This document shows, piece by piece, positions 34,574-55,755 of a DNA stretch of 64,000 nucleotides. Every line of letters starts with the position of its first letter. Position 1 is the first letter of the stretch. Below the pieces are notes generated by a model that made no database searches, had not been told where the DNA came from, and worked only from the letters and a program-made list of their open reading frames with translations. Made by a program: the position numbers and the translations under genes. Origin of the DNA: Dreissena polymorpha (lineage: Eukaryota > Mollusca > Bivalvia > Myida > Dreissenidae); contig NC_068366.1 in assembly GCF_020536995.1 (NCBI RefSeq), positions 26,733,137-26,797,136 of the forward strand, in the 5' to 3' direction.

Positions 34574-35057
34574 TATAAAAGGGAACTGTTCGCAGATTTT
34601 GGCATGAATTGAAGTTTCTCATTAAATGCTTTATATTGATAAATGTAAACATTGGATCTCAAAAGCTCCAGTAAAAAACAAGAATACAATTAAAGACAGA
34701 AAACAAGTAACCTTCAACTGGGCTCGAACCACTGACCCTGGAGTAAAAGTGTAACGCTAAGACCACCCGGCCATCCGTGCTTATACAATGAGTGATGAAT
34801 TTTATACTTTATATAAGCAATCCACGTAGTGTCACAAAATATAATGACAACAACATAACTCTCCAAATTAATCAATTTGTTCGCGTTGCAACGCTTTATA
34901 ATTTTTAGGTATTTAAATCGTCAACAGATGAATATTATGGATATTTTAAAGCATAGTTAAGTTTCCTCACAAATATTAGAACTAGAACACAAATATGGGA
35001 ATCTGATTTTTTTTTTAACTTTTGTCAATTTACCAAAACGTGAAAAGGTCCCTTTAA
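34574..35057. mobile_element. TTAA-type element with tRNA-like core, copy A
   Basis: The left part 'aaaagggaactgttcgcaga' and the right end 'gtgaaaaggtccctttaa' are inverted versions of each other (AGGGA.CTTTTCAC type). The body has 'catttaaatgc'-type sequence, 'ttgcaacgctttataatttt' and 'tttcctcacaaatatta', shared with copies at 48184-48690 and 55756-57252. The left TTAA has decayed to TATA; the right is intact. TTAA targets and AGGG starts suit Kolobok or piggyBac-like elements. No transposase is present. Confidence 0.7.
34719..34781 (-). other. tRNA-like Pol III core of copy A
   Basis: The minus strand has a box A-like 'tggccgggtggtcttagcg' and a box B-like 'ggttcgagccc' about 40 bp apart. 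Box A resembles the Leu/Ser tRNA type. A full cloverleaf with paired acceptor stem is not evident, so this is a tRNA-derived promoter, not a working tRNA gene. Confidence 0.55.
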
Positions 35058-35894
35058 GGATGTTCGATCGTTTTGTGAAAATTTTCAAAATATCCGGAAT
35101 GCTATAATTTTTTGTATGGTGATTAATGAATCTGTATCTGAAATTAATATAAAATAAAAAAGAGAGGTCACCGTGAATAATTTTGAGATAACGAAGGTTT
35201 TTAAATGCCATGTGCGTTTGAAAAAAGGTCATTTTTGTGGGGCATAAATTTGGGGGTACGGTAAAATGTTTTTGTGTAATACATTTAAAATGGCATAATA
35301 GTATTGAGATTGCATTAGATTAGCAACTGTAACATGTGTATTATCATAGTGAACAGTTTTAAAACCAAAAATTATGGAAATCGTAAAAAATAATGAGAAA
35401 TAAGTATGACTAGTTTTTTGTTTGTTTTGAATTTTTATTGCACAGTTCAAAATAGATAACATGCAATACAGATACATATTTCTGTTGATGTAATATTCAT
35501 ATTCATTTGAAGTTCTCAATAATTAAAGGAAACTAGCTAAGCATTAAAATGAAGTAAAGAAATTGATAGGTCACCGTGGATTTTTTTTTGCTATAGAAAT
35601 TTTAATATGGACTTAATTTCAAAAATACAATGACTAACATTGTAATAGTAATTAAAACATATCTATATAATAACTGCTCCATAACAATTAAATTATCAAC
35701 TGAAATGTGATACACGTAGAAATATTTATAATGTATATTGTTATGAACATATTTCAGATGTAACAACTGAAAAAACAATGTTGATGTTCAAATAAACATC
35801 TTAAATTAACCCACCCACCTGTTACCCATGTTGTTGGTTGTAAATTGAACATATGTACTAGGTATTTTAAAATTATTTTTAGAACTGTGTGATG

Positions 35895-37112
35895 TGTATT
35901 TAAAGACAAGAGGCCATGATGGCCCTGTATCGCTCCACTGCTGAAAAAAGACTGAAACAAATATTCTCCGCATGTGCAGATACTTAAATATAGGCCCTAT
36001 TTAAGCACATGTACAATTTTGTGACCACCTGGGCTGGGTCAAATTTAACCCCAGGGGCATAATTTGAGCAAACTTTGTAGAGGACTACTATATCTCACTC
36101 CATACAAAATGTGGTGGCCCTAAGTCTTAGATGTAGAGTTAAGGACAAGAATATTTTTAACGTTTTCAAAAAATAAGCAAGATACAAGCGTATATAATGT
36201 TCAATTTTGTGACCCGCGGGTCAGGGTCAAATTTGACCCAAAGTAACAAACTTGGTAGATGACTTTAAGATGTTCCTGCATACCAAATTTGGTAGCCATA
36301 GTCAGAATGGTTTTCGACAAGATTTTTAAAGATTTCACAAAATAGGTGCTTTATAAGCGTTTATTAAATTTTGTGACCCCCCGCAGCAGGGTCAAAGTTG
36401 ACCCCAGAGGCATTATTTGAACAAATTTGGTAGAGGTTTATAAGATGTCACTACATTCCAAATTTGGTAGCCCTAGGCCCATTAGATATGGACAATTTTT
36501 TTTTAAAGTTTTCACAAATTAAGCACTTTATAAGCATATGTTCAGTTTTGTAACCCCCGGGGCAGTTTCAAATTTAACCCAAGGGGCATTATTTGAACAA
36601 ACTTGGTAAAGAACTATTACATGTCACTACATACCAAATTTGGTAGCCCTATGCCATACTAATATGAACAAGAAGATTTTTAAAGTTTTCACAAAAAATG
36701 CCTAATATAAGCATACGTTCAATTTTGTGACCCTCAGGGCAGGGTCAAACTTGACCCTAGGGGCATAATTTGAACAAACTTGGTAGAGGACTATAAGATG
36801 CCACTACATACCAAATTTGGAAGCCCAAGGCCCAATGGTTATGGACGAAAAAATATGTGAAGTTTTCACAAAATAGACCCTATATAAGCATATGTTCAAT
36901 TTTGTGACCCCGGGGCAGGGTCAAATTTGACCCCAGGGGCATAATTTGAACAACGTTGAAAGAGGAACATTCCTAAGAAATTTCATCACAATTGGACCAG
37001 TAGTTTAGGAGAAGAAGATGTTTAAAGAAAACGTTCAGGCACGCACGCACGACGGACACAGAATCATAACATAAGCCCCGCTGGCCTTTGGCCAGTGAAG
37101 CTTAAAACAACA
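35895..37112. repeat. Tandem dispersed repeat, about six 178-bp units
   Basis: The head is 'gacaagaggccatgatggcc' and the tail 'gctggcctttggccagtgaa', each with a small GGCC hairpin. Between them are about six units containing 'ttttgtgacccccggggcag', 'gggcataatttgaacaaact' and 'accaaatttggtagcccta'. The same unit makes up 1-365. The family is widespread in bivalves as I recall; its superfamily is unclear and it has no coding capacity. Confidence 0.75.
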
Positions 37113-37319
37113 AAGAATACAATAAGCTGGGAAATTATGTTTCACACACCATCTGTGGTTTAATGCACTGCCAAAAATATCTTACAACTTAGGTGAAACA
37201 TGAGAAATACAACTGACATAAGAATCACAACTATGTTCGTCATCGAGAAGGAAAAACAATTATGTAACAGCTATTAGATTTCATAGCTTATCTATATACA
37301 AGATGCAAATTACAATTGG

Positions 37320-38111
37320 TTAGATGTCAGGCAACAAATAACTCGCTATTGTACATATTATTTTCTCTGATTTTGTTACTCTGATTTGTCCGTTTGTAAC
37401 CTCTGACAGGGGGCTTCTCAAACCACTCAGTCCGTTTCTTTTTGATACAGGACTCAAATGTTTAAGTTGAAATCCACTTCCTGCAACTTTCCTTGCAACA
37501 CCTTGACTTATAACTTTTGTATCAATTATGGTTTGTAAAGATTTGATGTTGGAAGCAACATTTAGTTACACATTGTATGTTAACACTGCTCGGTAAAAGC
37601 TGAATGAATATTTGTTAACAATTTTTGGTCAACAGGAACAGAGTTCACTAACTTTTGTAAAGCTAAAATATCCTGTATAGCGCCATGTGCCATGTATAAT
37701 TCACCAATGACGTCTTTAACTAAATGTTCCCGCTTATATGATTTCATATTTGGTAATATTTCCTTTAACATTTTTAAGTATCTAAAAAGCCACAAATATT
37801 TTGCTGAAACTCAAACATTTTTCAACAAGTATGGATAGCACGGAGCAACACTTTACAATCAAAAGACTCTATATTATGCCCAACTGAAATAATTGGTGAA
37901 CATTTCTGTAAGAATGTTATAAAACTTGTCAATGCAGATTTGATGGGGACAGCTGTTACTGTTTGTCTCTTGACAAGCATAGAGTCGCTAACAACTGTCA
38001 CTCCAGTTATTTCTGACGCTTGCAAGGAAATCTTCTTCTCATGAATCACATATGTTGAAAATTGACCAGTTGAATGCACTGCAGCTATCTGAATTATGTG
38101 AGAAGTGTGCT
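37320..38111 (-). pseudogene. DEDDh exonuclease, last exon, broken
   Basis: The acceptor tttttttcag| opens EHTSHIIQIAAVHSTGQFST, and the frame continues to GHNIESFDCKVLLRAI (Exo II, Asp). Beyond it, in other frames, lie YKREHLVKDVIGELYMAHGA IQDI (Exo III, HxxxxD) and a tail IKSLQTIIDTKVISQGVARK ending at TAA at 37320. A stop after IHTC (37822) and two frame changes (about 37785 and 37570) separate the blocks. DEDDh enzymes are 3'-5' exonucleases of the DnaQ/TREX/RNase T type. The copy is inactive as it stands. Confidence 0.7.
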
Positions 38112-39108
38112 CTGAAAAAACAAAACAAAAATTTTAAATAGAAATTGCACAAAATCCATTTTAGCCCCGTTAATCACAGAGCCCTGGGTCGCTCCCCCAA
38201 GTACAATGTAAACTTCTTAAAATACATTTGAAGTGTTTACAATAAATATAAAAGGGAAAAACATTGCCCCCCACCAGGACAGGACTTTTTTTTAAGCTTA
38301 ATGTGAACAATCGTAGAAGAGGTTCCTTCACATTCATTCTCTATGCATTGTGGTTTAAGAGAATTTTCAGTTGAAGGGTTATTGATCGGAAACAATTTTC
38401 ACACTTATTGTGACCTTTGACTAAGTGACCATAATTTAAATGGGGGTTATATACTGTCCAATTATCCCTATGCACATGGAGAGTAAAAAGCCAATCAGTG
38501 AAAAAGTTGACAAATTATTGATCGGAAACTTAATGATCTACCCACAGACAAACATCCAGCAAAACAATATTAACTCTCTCTTCCAAGGGGGGCATAATAA
38601 CTGTTATTATGAAAATTGAAACGCTCTTTTCTTCCATTCATGGATATATCAAAGTAAGTTGTTGGCATCTAATGATCTTATGTATTCATAAATCTGAAGA
38701 AGCGAAGAGAAGAGTGTTTAAATTCTTAAATGATGCACAATAATGTACTAAAGCCAGTTGTGGGTAATGTAACATTGCATCATCTTAGTGGTATTTACTA
38801 TCATTTTATCAATAAAGATTAAGAATGATGTATTATATGAAAGCAAAATGAGAAATTAGTCTGAACATAACTCTTGTTGCAATTCAATCATATGCTAGGT
38901 TGACCAACAATTCACACGATATCTCTTACACATTGAGTTACTCAGCAGTAGCAGGTTGAATTATGTTATACATGTAAGTAAATATGTATATTTTTTAATA
39001 GAAGTTCAACTTTGGAGATTTAGAGTACCTAAATACCTGAATTGGACCAAGATAAACTTCTGTATGTGCAACACTGTGAATAAGGAATATGTTAAAAATA
39101 AACTTTAC

Positions 39109-39282
39109 CTAACCCTCTTGTTTCCAAATCAAAGAAAACAAATTCCTTCCCAGTAGTGTCTAGCCCTGCTGGACCAGGCTTGGGTATAGGTGGGGGTATA
39201 GTTGTAACTTCAACGTCTTGGTCCTCTATGTTTGAACTGTATGTTGGTCCCGCTCGTACTTCTTGCACTGTCCTTTGAATGC
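39109..39282 (-). pseudogene. DEDDh exonuclease, Exo I exon
   Basis: The exon is 174 nt, with acceptor ttctgttcag| and donor G|gtaaag. It reads IQRTVQEVRAGPTYSSNIED, a proline-rich linker PPPIPKPGPAGL, then FVFFDLETRGL, the Exo I motif carrying the first Asp and Glu. The join to 38111 is in phase (GL-E-HTSHIIQIA). The exon itself is intact. It belongs with the broken exon to its left. Confidence 0.75.
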
Positions 39283-39719
39283 CTGAACAGAAAAACAGAA
39301 TTTCAAATTGGAAAATTTGCTTGCACCTTCATGGGTTATCTCCGATTTTTATTTAAAGAAATGATTACACAGCACATTAATGCTTTTACAATAATCAATT
39401 TACAAACATTAGCATATGCTTTTAAATGTTACTACTACTTTGCATATATAATTGATGGATCTATTGATACAATCTACAACAAGAAATGTGTCCACACGAC
39501 ACGGATGCCCCAAACTCCAACTTTGTATCTATATAAAAAAATAATCCATACAATTGTAAGAAACCCAGTTTGGTGAAGATCGGATGAAAACTACTTAAAT
39601 TAGAGAACAGGCACGAAAAGTGTGAGGGACTGACCGACCAACGGACAGTGCGAAAACTATGTCGCCAATTGGGGGCATACAAATGAAGAATACTGTGTTT
39701 TAAATATAAAATGCCCATA

Positions 39720-39871
39720 ATTAAAAATACCGTTCGAGTTTTAAGTCTTATGCGTCACTGTTTTGCTGCACGAGTAACAGCTATAGCCTTTCTTTTTTTG
39801 TGCTGAAGGTCATGGAGAAGGGCCAGTTTCGATGTGAAAGTCCCAGGTGAAACACCCAGTTTTTGATTTAC
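39720..39871 (-). pseudogene. Linker exon between transposase and exonuclease parts
   Basis: The acceptor aatctgtttcag| opens VNQKLGVSPGTFTSKLALLH then DLQHKKRKAIAVTRAAKQ and a TGA. In relatives I recall, a similar 'VNKRLGLSPG.FT' segment follows the transposase domain. The phase does not fit the donor of 40408-40658, so intervening exons are missing. Confidence 0.45.
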
Positions 39872-40407
39872 CTGAAACAGATTGCAGTAAATGACAGAAC
39901 AGTTGACAATGCACAATGCTAGAATATGCTTATGCGGAATAAAATAATATGAAATAATGTCACTAATTTACAAAAGTTACAACATTTTATAAGACCTAGT
40001 GATCTACATACACACAAATAATAATTAATGCAAGTCCTTTATTTTCAAAACCAATACGTATTTGACAAATTGAGAATATTTATGTTTTGTAAACTTGTAA
40101 AATTTCATATTTATTACCGGTATTAATAACTAGGACTGCAGGAAGAAAATAAACTTATGTCACTTTAAAATATACATGTTTAACTAAGGACAACCATTCA
40201 CATTCTACTGTAATTGTGTTTACTGGCAGTAAATCAGACAAAATATGAAGGAAAAATATAGCAAGTACAATATAAAAAATGTATGCATGTAGACTACACG
40301 CGAATTACTTAGAGATAACTATCTGAATGTATTCAAAAGTATCAGTAATTTAGACAATAAATCATGATATAATGCACCAATGTACCAAAAAGACAAAGAA
40401 GTCTTAC

Positions 40408-40658
40408 CCAAATGCAAGCTTTGTGATCATGTCATAAACTCTGCCATGTTTCCGTCCAGTAGCCGCATTATTTACTGCACCACAATTGCTAAACTGTATG
40501 TCCAAAACACATGCCTGTCCGAAATCCATGCTTTCTACAGTGTTAAGTAAATTCATGGGCACTTGACAAGCACTGCATGCTAAAAGCGATTCGGTCAATG
40601 TGTCGAGTTCAACGACACGTCTACCAATTTTATATCCAACTAGCATCGCTGTTGTCAC
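40408..40658 (-). pseudogene. Mutator-like/Kolobok-type transposase, N-terminal exon
   Basis: ATG at 40658 gives MTTAMLVGYKIGRRVVELDT, then two Cys pairs (CSACQ, and CVLDIQFSNCGAV) and the end GRKHGRVYDMITKLAFG, with donor GG|gtaaga. The GRR.VEL start, the zinc-binding-like cysteines and the '(F/Y)D.ITK.A.G' end match the N-terminus of proteins annotated as 'Mutator-like transposase domain-containing' in cnidarians and molluscs. The DDE core that should follow was not found. The family call is from memory. Confidence 0.5.
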
Positions 40659-40743
40659 ATGTGGTCACGCTTACCAACGAACCGATAGAAAAATCGTCAA
40701 AATAACAGTGGTCATACCGGAAATCCTGATTGTCGGTGGAAAT

Positions 40744-42120
40744 CGGTCATACTAAATACCACTAAGGACCACTAAGGACCACTAAGGACCGCTAAGGACC
40801 ACTAAGGACCGCTAAGGACCACTAAGGACCGCTAAGGAACCACTAAGGAGGTCCAAATGACCACTAAGAAGACATTTATGTAATATGTAGTGATACGGGG
40901 GTAATTAGGATATATATTTGTGCTTCTCTTGGTCAGTCATTTCAAATATTGATAATTGAAAAATAAAATTAGTTGATAAAAATTGTTTTAATCTTCAACC
41001 AGTGAAATAAAAAGGGTCTAAGTGTTGTCTAACTTTGTGTATTGGACGCCGTTTATTAGCTTAACGTTTTGATTAAGCTTTTGTTTTGTTATATGGTTAA
41101 ATGGGCTGAACGTGTGTTATAATAACGTGTCTTTGCCAATAGTAGCATTTTATTTAGTTAAATGCGTTACAAATAAAAAGAAGGTAAACAAAGTACAACA
41201 AGATATTTCATTTATAATTTCTTGTTAATTTTTTGTTATATATTTATTATCAATAGCGTCTACATCATATCTATAATTATATTAACAGGTGACAAAATAT
41301 GTATTTTACTTTTGATTTTGCATATGATATGTAAACAGTAAAATAATGTCTCAAAGTAACACACTGTCAAACAGTGCCCCAGATAAGCTTCGTATCTGCG
41401 TCTTTCACCCTAATTAAGTGTTTAAAATTGCGAAGAAATACAATATAATGTGTATTGAAACGTAACCATTTTGACTTTAACGCAAATGTGTCAAATTGAA
41501 ATCAATTTGCAACGGATTCATTGATTAAGACAAAGCTAATTTTTTACATCCAAAAAAATCCATAATAAGTAAAATTTAAAACAACATTATACTTAAATAA
41601 AAAAGAACAATGCATTATTTCATAATACCATAAGTTCATTATTAATTAAATAAATATTTCAGATTCTGCCTGTTTATCATTCATTTTTGTGTGATCTAAT
41701 ACATATTCAGAATCACTCTTGGTTTACTATTATAGTAATACTTTTATATCCTTTTGCTATTGTATTGTTTCTATTTTGTATGTGTTAATAAATATAAATA
41801 TATTATAATTATGATGCATTGAATTTTATTTTTAAAAGTGATAAAAATTTCCAGTTTTTTTCAGTTTAGTTCATAAAATCTGGGTTATTTTACTCCCAAG
41901 TGATGAGCTAAATAGTTGTTGTATTGTATAGCATCTTTTTGCATTCAAGAATTGATAAAAACGTCATTAGTGGTAATCTGGACCTCCTTAGTGGTCCTTA
42001 GTGGTTCTTTAGTGGTCCTTAGCGGTCCTTAGTGGCCCTTAGTGGTCCTTAGCGGTCCTTAGTGGTCCTTAGTGGTACTTAGCGGTCCTTAGTGGTCCTT
42101 AGTGGTATTTAGTAGGACCC
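40744..42120. mobile_element. Non-autonomous DNA transposon with tandem-repeat inverted ends, 1377 bp
   Basis: GTGGAAAT occurs at 40736-40743 and again at 42121-42128, a perfect 8-bp target duplication. The left end reads CGGTCATACTAAATACC and the right, reverse complemented, GGGTCCTACTAAATACC. Each end then continues as a run of 'actaaggacc/gctaaggacc' 10-bp units (about 40755-40860 and 41975-42110, inverted). The middle is AT-rich without coding sequence. 8-bp duplications occur in hAT, P and Merlin elements; the class is not settled. Confidence 0.85.
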
Positions 42121-42609
42121 GTGGAAATAGTCTTTCTATTGAAATCCACATTGTTCTTTTGAACGTTGTTGTTTTCAATACCTTTTAAGTTTCGTTTTGT
42201 ATTCCGAATTATATCCAAATTAGACATTTTAAATGAAAATTATTAAGCCAAGTATCTGATTCTCATTGTTGACAAATTATCGTTTCGTTATCAATAGACG
42301 CTTGCATTTGCACAGAAAATAACATCTACGGCGTAAGCAAGCGTTTCATCGATGTCGATCACGAAGTGACGTCAAGCAATCGAACGCTTGGTTTCAATGC
42401 AGTAAATCTCGAAAATATGTAAATGCCGAAAATTTGAAGGCGCATTATCAAAACAGTAAAACTAGAATTTACACTCGTTTATTCCAATCTGATATTTTGA
42501 AACCGTGAAAATATATAAAGGTTTTTAATTTTCACGATATAGTGAATCAATTACCGTAAAGTGGAAACGATCGAACATCCTTAAAGTTCAATATGTGTTG
42601 CAATATATG

Positions 42610-42812
42610 TATCCCGGAAAAAGCAATTTTTTGGAAAAACCCACTAATCTGCTGGTACAAATAAACATGACCCATTTATAATCCTTTCAAAATCACAGAC
42701 CGTATCAACCGTTATAATTTAAAGTAAACTATCATTGGTTGATTTAATGGACCAGCGTTGTTTGTACCGGGGTGATTAGTGGGTTTTTCTAAACTCGTGC
42801 TTTTCCGGGATA
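42610..42812. mobile_element. 203-bp MITE with long inverted ends
   Basis: The left arm 'tatcccggaaaaagc...cccactaatctgctggtaca' is mirrored by the right arm 'tgtaccggggtgattagtggg...ttttccgggata'. The arms are about 48 bp with a spacer of about 100 bp. No coding sequence is seen. Confidence 0.7.
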
Positions 42813-42819
42813 GATCTAT

Positions 42820-44780
42820 TAACGTAACAGAAGATATGTTTGTGTAGATAGATCTCAAATAAAGTGTTATTGAGAAATAATAAATAAATATACTGTTTAT
42901 TGGTTTTTGGATTCTGAAAGAGAGTGTCATGTAAATATATAACATCTTAACTTAAGTTTTCAATTTTAAAAATCGTAAAAAAAGCTTGATTGCATTCATT
43001 TATGGCAAGTAATCAACTGCCAAAAAGACATACACATAATATATGCACACAAGTAAACGCATATAAAACACTAGTTATGAGGAAGACACAATAACAAACG
43101 TTGTTGCCGTGGACAAGAAATATTTTAATATGGTAACCGCTTTTACAAACATCTAGTATGGCATAACTAGTGCAAGTGATGTCAAAAATCAGGGTATATG
43201 TCTTGACAAAACTTTTATAGTATACAATTATCCGTTGTAAAACTACACATAACACACCTTTTCATTAACAGACCCAAAACCTAAATAAGATGGCAGATGT
43301 CGAGAGTTATGTTAATTAGTTAGTTTAAGACAGTGAATATGCTATTATTTAGTCACAAATTAACATTATTATCCATACAATGTAAATGTATAGAAGTTGA
43401 GTTTCATGAAGTAAACTAATATAAGATGGAAACAGAACGATATTCTGTAGTGTGCGAGCATTTAAAAAAGATATATTATAATTATAGATCGAATGGTTCA
43501 TAACGACATTTCATTTACAGTACAATAGTGCAAAAACAGCAGTATTGAAGTCCAAGAATTTAATAGGTATATAATACATGGTTTTTTTGTGAAACTTTGA
43601 ACAACCAAAACTCGAACCTTGGATGGATGCCCAAATAAATTTAAATGAATTTAGTAGCTTTACCGATTAACCAGGCACACAAATTGCCGAGGGATTTAGA
43701 AGAAGTAAGAAAGCACAAGACAGAAAAAATAGTGAAGAACAAACAAGGATTTTCAAACCACATTTTTTTCAAATAAATTTCAATTCATAAGTGCACATAT
43801 CGATAAATTGGACATATGTTGGAGAGGGTTAGGAGTGACATACAGATTTCTTTTTGATATAAACAAATAATTGTTAAAATTATTATTTATACATTGATGA
43901 ATTAAATATAATAATGATATATTATGTGTCATAAGTATAATACTTTATCTCATATTTATCTAGAGTCAAGTACGGTAAATCCGAAATTGCGTGAATGTGT
44001 GTATATAAACAACCTAATAAACAGTGAACAGGATGTCCTCGAGAACGGTACTTTTTCTTTCTTCATATTTAACTAAAACGGTCAATGAAATATTGTGAAT
44101 AAATGCTGCAAAATATGATGTGTTATCTGAGAACCTAAAGCACTGTTATAAATGCGTGTAGATTGTATTAAATTTCGCTAAATGTCATTGTAACATGAAT
44201 CATCTTTACCGCATTAGCTGTTTCTTTTCACTGCTTCCAAGAACGGAAGACTATTTTATATTTTAATCAAAAGTGGTATTATTGTTACCTTTTTTTTGGA
44301 CGAAATAGTTAATTTGGTATAAAAGCAGGATATTGTTTTCACGTATGTTTTATTTTGCTGTCTAAACTGTCAGAAAATATTTTGAGTTTATTGAGTAATA
44401 TATTAAACAATGTGCTTCTGAGAATACAAAAGGGATTTATGACACATAATAAAGGTTCTGGATCTAAACGTATTGTCAATATGGTGTAATTTTTCATAAA
44501 GAGAAATATAGATCGAGCAAGGTAGGTCAATATAGTGTTTTATTTGTATACACAAACGTGAAAACAATATAAGAGAATTTAATGTGTTGGAAATGTTTAT
44601 ATATGAGTTGATAATTTAAATACTATTCATGCAAGACAATTGTTTGATTCCTGTTGGTTAATGAAATTGTTATTTTGTTTCAAAAAACGTCGATAGCATT
44701 CCATAAAAGTAATGCTTATTGCATAATGTCTTATGATTTATATTGTATAAATCTTCACATTTTCCTTACAGATTTTCACC
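42820..44780. other. AT-rich DNA upstream of the WSC/EGF gene, nothing recognised
   Basis: Only short frames without family resemblance. The promoter and any 5' untranslated exon of the plus-strand gene should lie here, because its first coding exon begins after a splice acceptor. Confidence 0.4.
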
Positions 44781-44786
44781 GTGGCC

Positions 44787-55017
<10,231 letters not shown>

Positions 55018-55755
55018 GTAAGTTGTCAAACGATACTAATGAAACCAAAACGAACACATCAAACTAAAGCTATTACATGAAAATAAGATATTTAGTGTCC
55101 GCATAGAATGCTCTAAAATCTGTAAACATATCCGAATCATTTTCAATTCAAACATGTGTGACGATATATATGAAAACAAGGTAGCGTCCACATATACTAC
55201 TTCAATACTATAAAATATGTCAACAGACATACAAATAAGCGTCCACATATAATACTCTAAAATCTGTCAACATATTGACCAGTTTAGATTCATACATATG
55301 CAAAGACAATTATGAATACAAGTTAGCGTTCGCATATTATGCTCTAAAATCTGTCAACATATAGACCCTATTAGATTCCTACATGTGAGAAAATATATAT
55401 GAACACAAGGTAGTGCAGCATATAATTGACATCTCGCATGTACGATGGTCGCTCCGCCCACGTAGTCACGTGGCTTAGCGGTTAGAAAGACTTGACAAGC
55501 TAACACTAAAGTGGCTTCTTTCCCTATAGATTGCCTATAGATTACGTGATTCCGGATGATTTTTATGGGGCTTATTCGACCCCCTATACAACTGATAAAA
55601 GGGGTTTGTATCATATATTTGCTATGCACATGCAAAGAAAATTTAATTTAGCTTTGTATAACGGGTATCTCGGTACTTAAAACACGCTCCCAAATGCGTG
55701 CGCGCTTACCGACATCTAAACTGTTACTACGTGTAATGGTGGTATTAGTAATAAA

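Larger units (their letters stand above)
35058..42580. mobile_element. Candidate large TTAA-flanked DNA transposon (Kolobok-like), 7.5 kb, decayed
   Basis: Left: TTAA (35054-35057) then GGATGTTCGATCGTTT. Right: AAACGATCGAACATCC (ending 42580) then TTAA (42581-42584). These are perfect 16-bp inverted ends with the same 4-bp flank. Inside lie minus-strand exons for a Mutator-like/Kolobok-type transposase N-terminus and a DEDDh exonuclease, plus younger insertions at 35895-37112 and 40744-42120. TTAA is the known target of Kolobok elements. The pairing of the two ends over 7.5 kb is an inference; they could belong to two separate short copies. Confidence 0.45.

Noticed and set aside
34719-34781. 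Functional tRNA gene (also at 48321-48401)
   Set aside because: Box A and box B are good but the acceptor and anticodon stems do not pair properly, and both sit at the same place inside a repeated element.
42310-42425. Possible exon or promoter around 'gaagtgacgtcaagcaatcg'
   Set aside because: A CRE-like word is present, but there is no coding frame, splice pair or second site to support a call.
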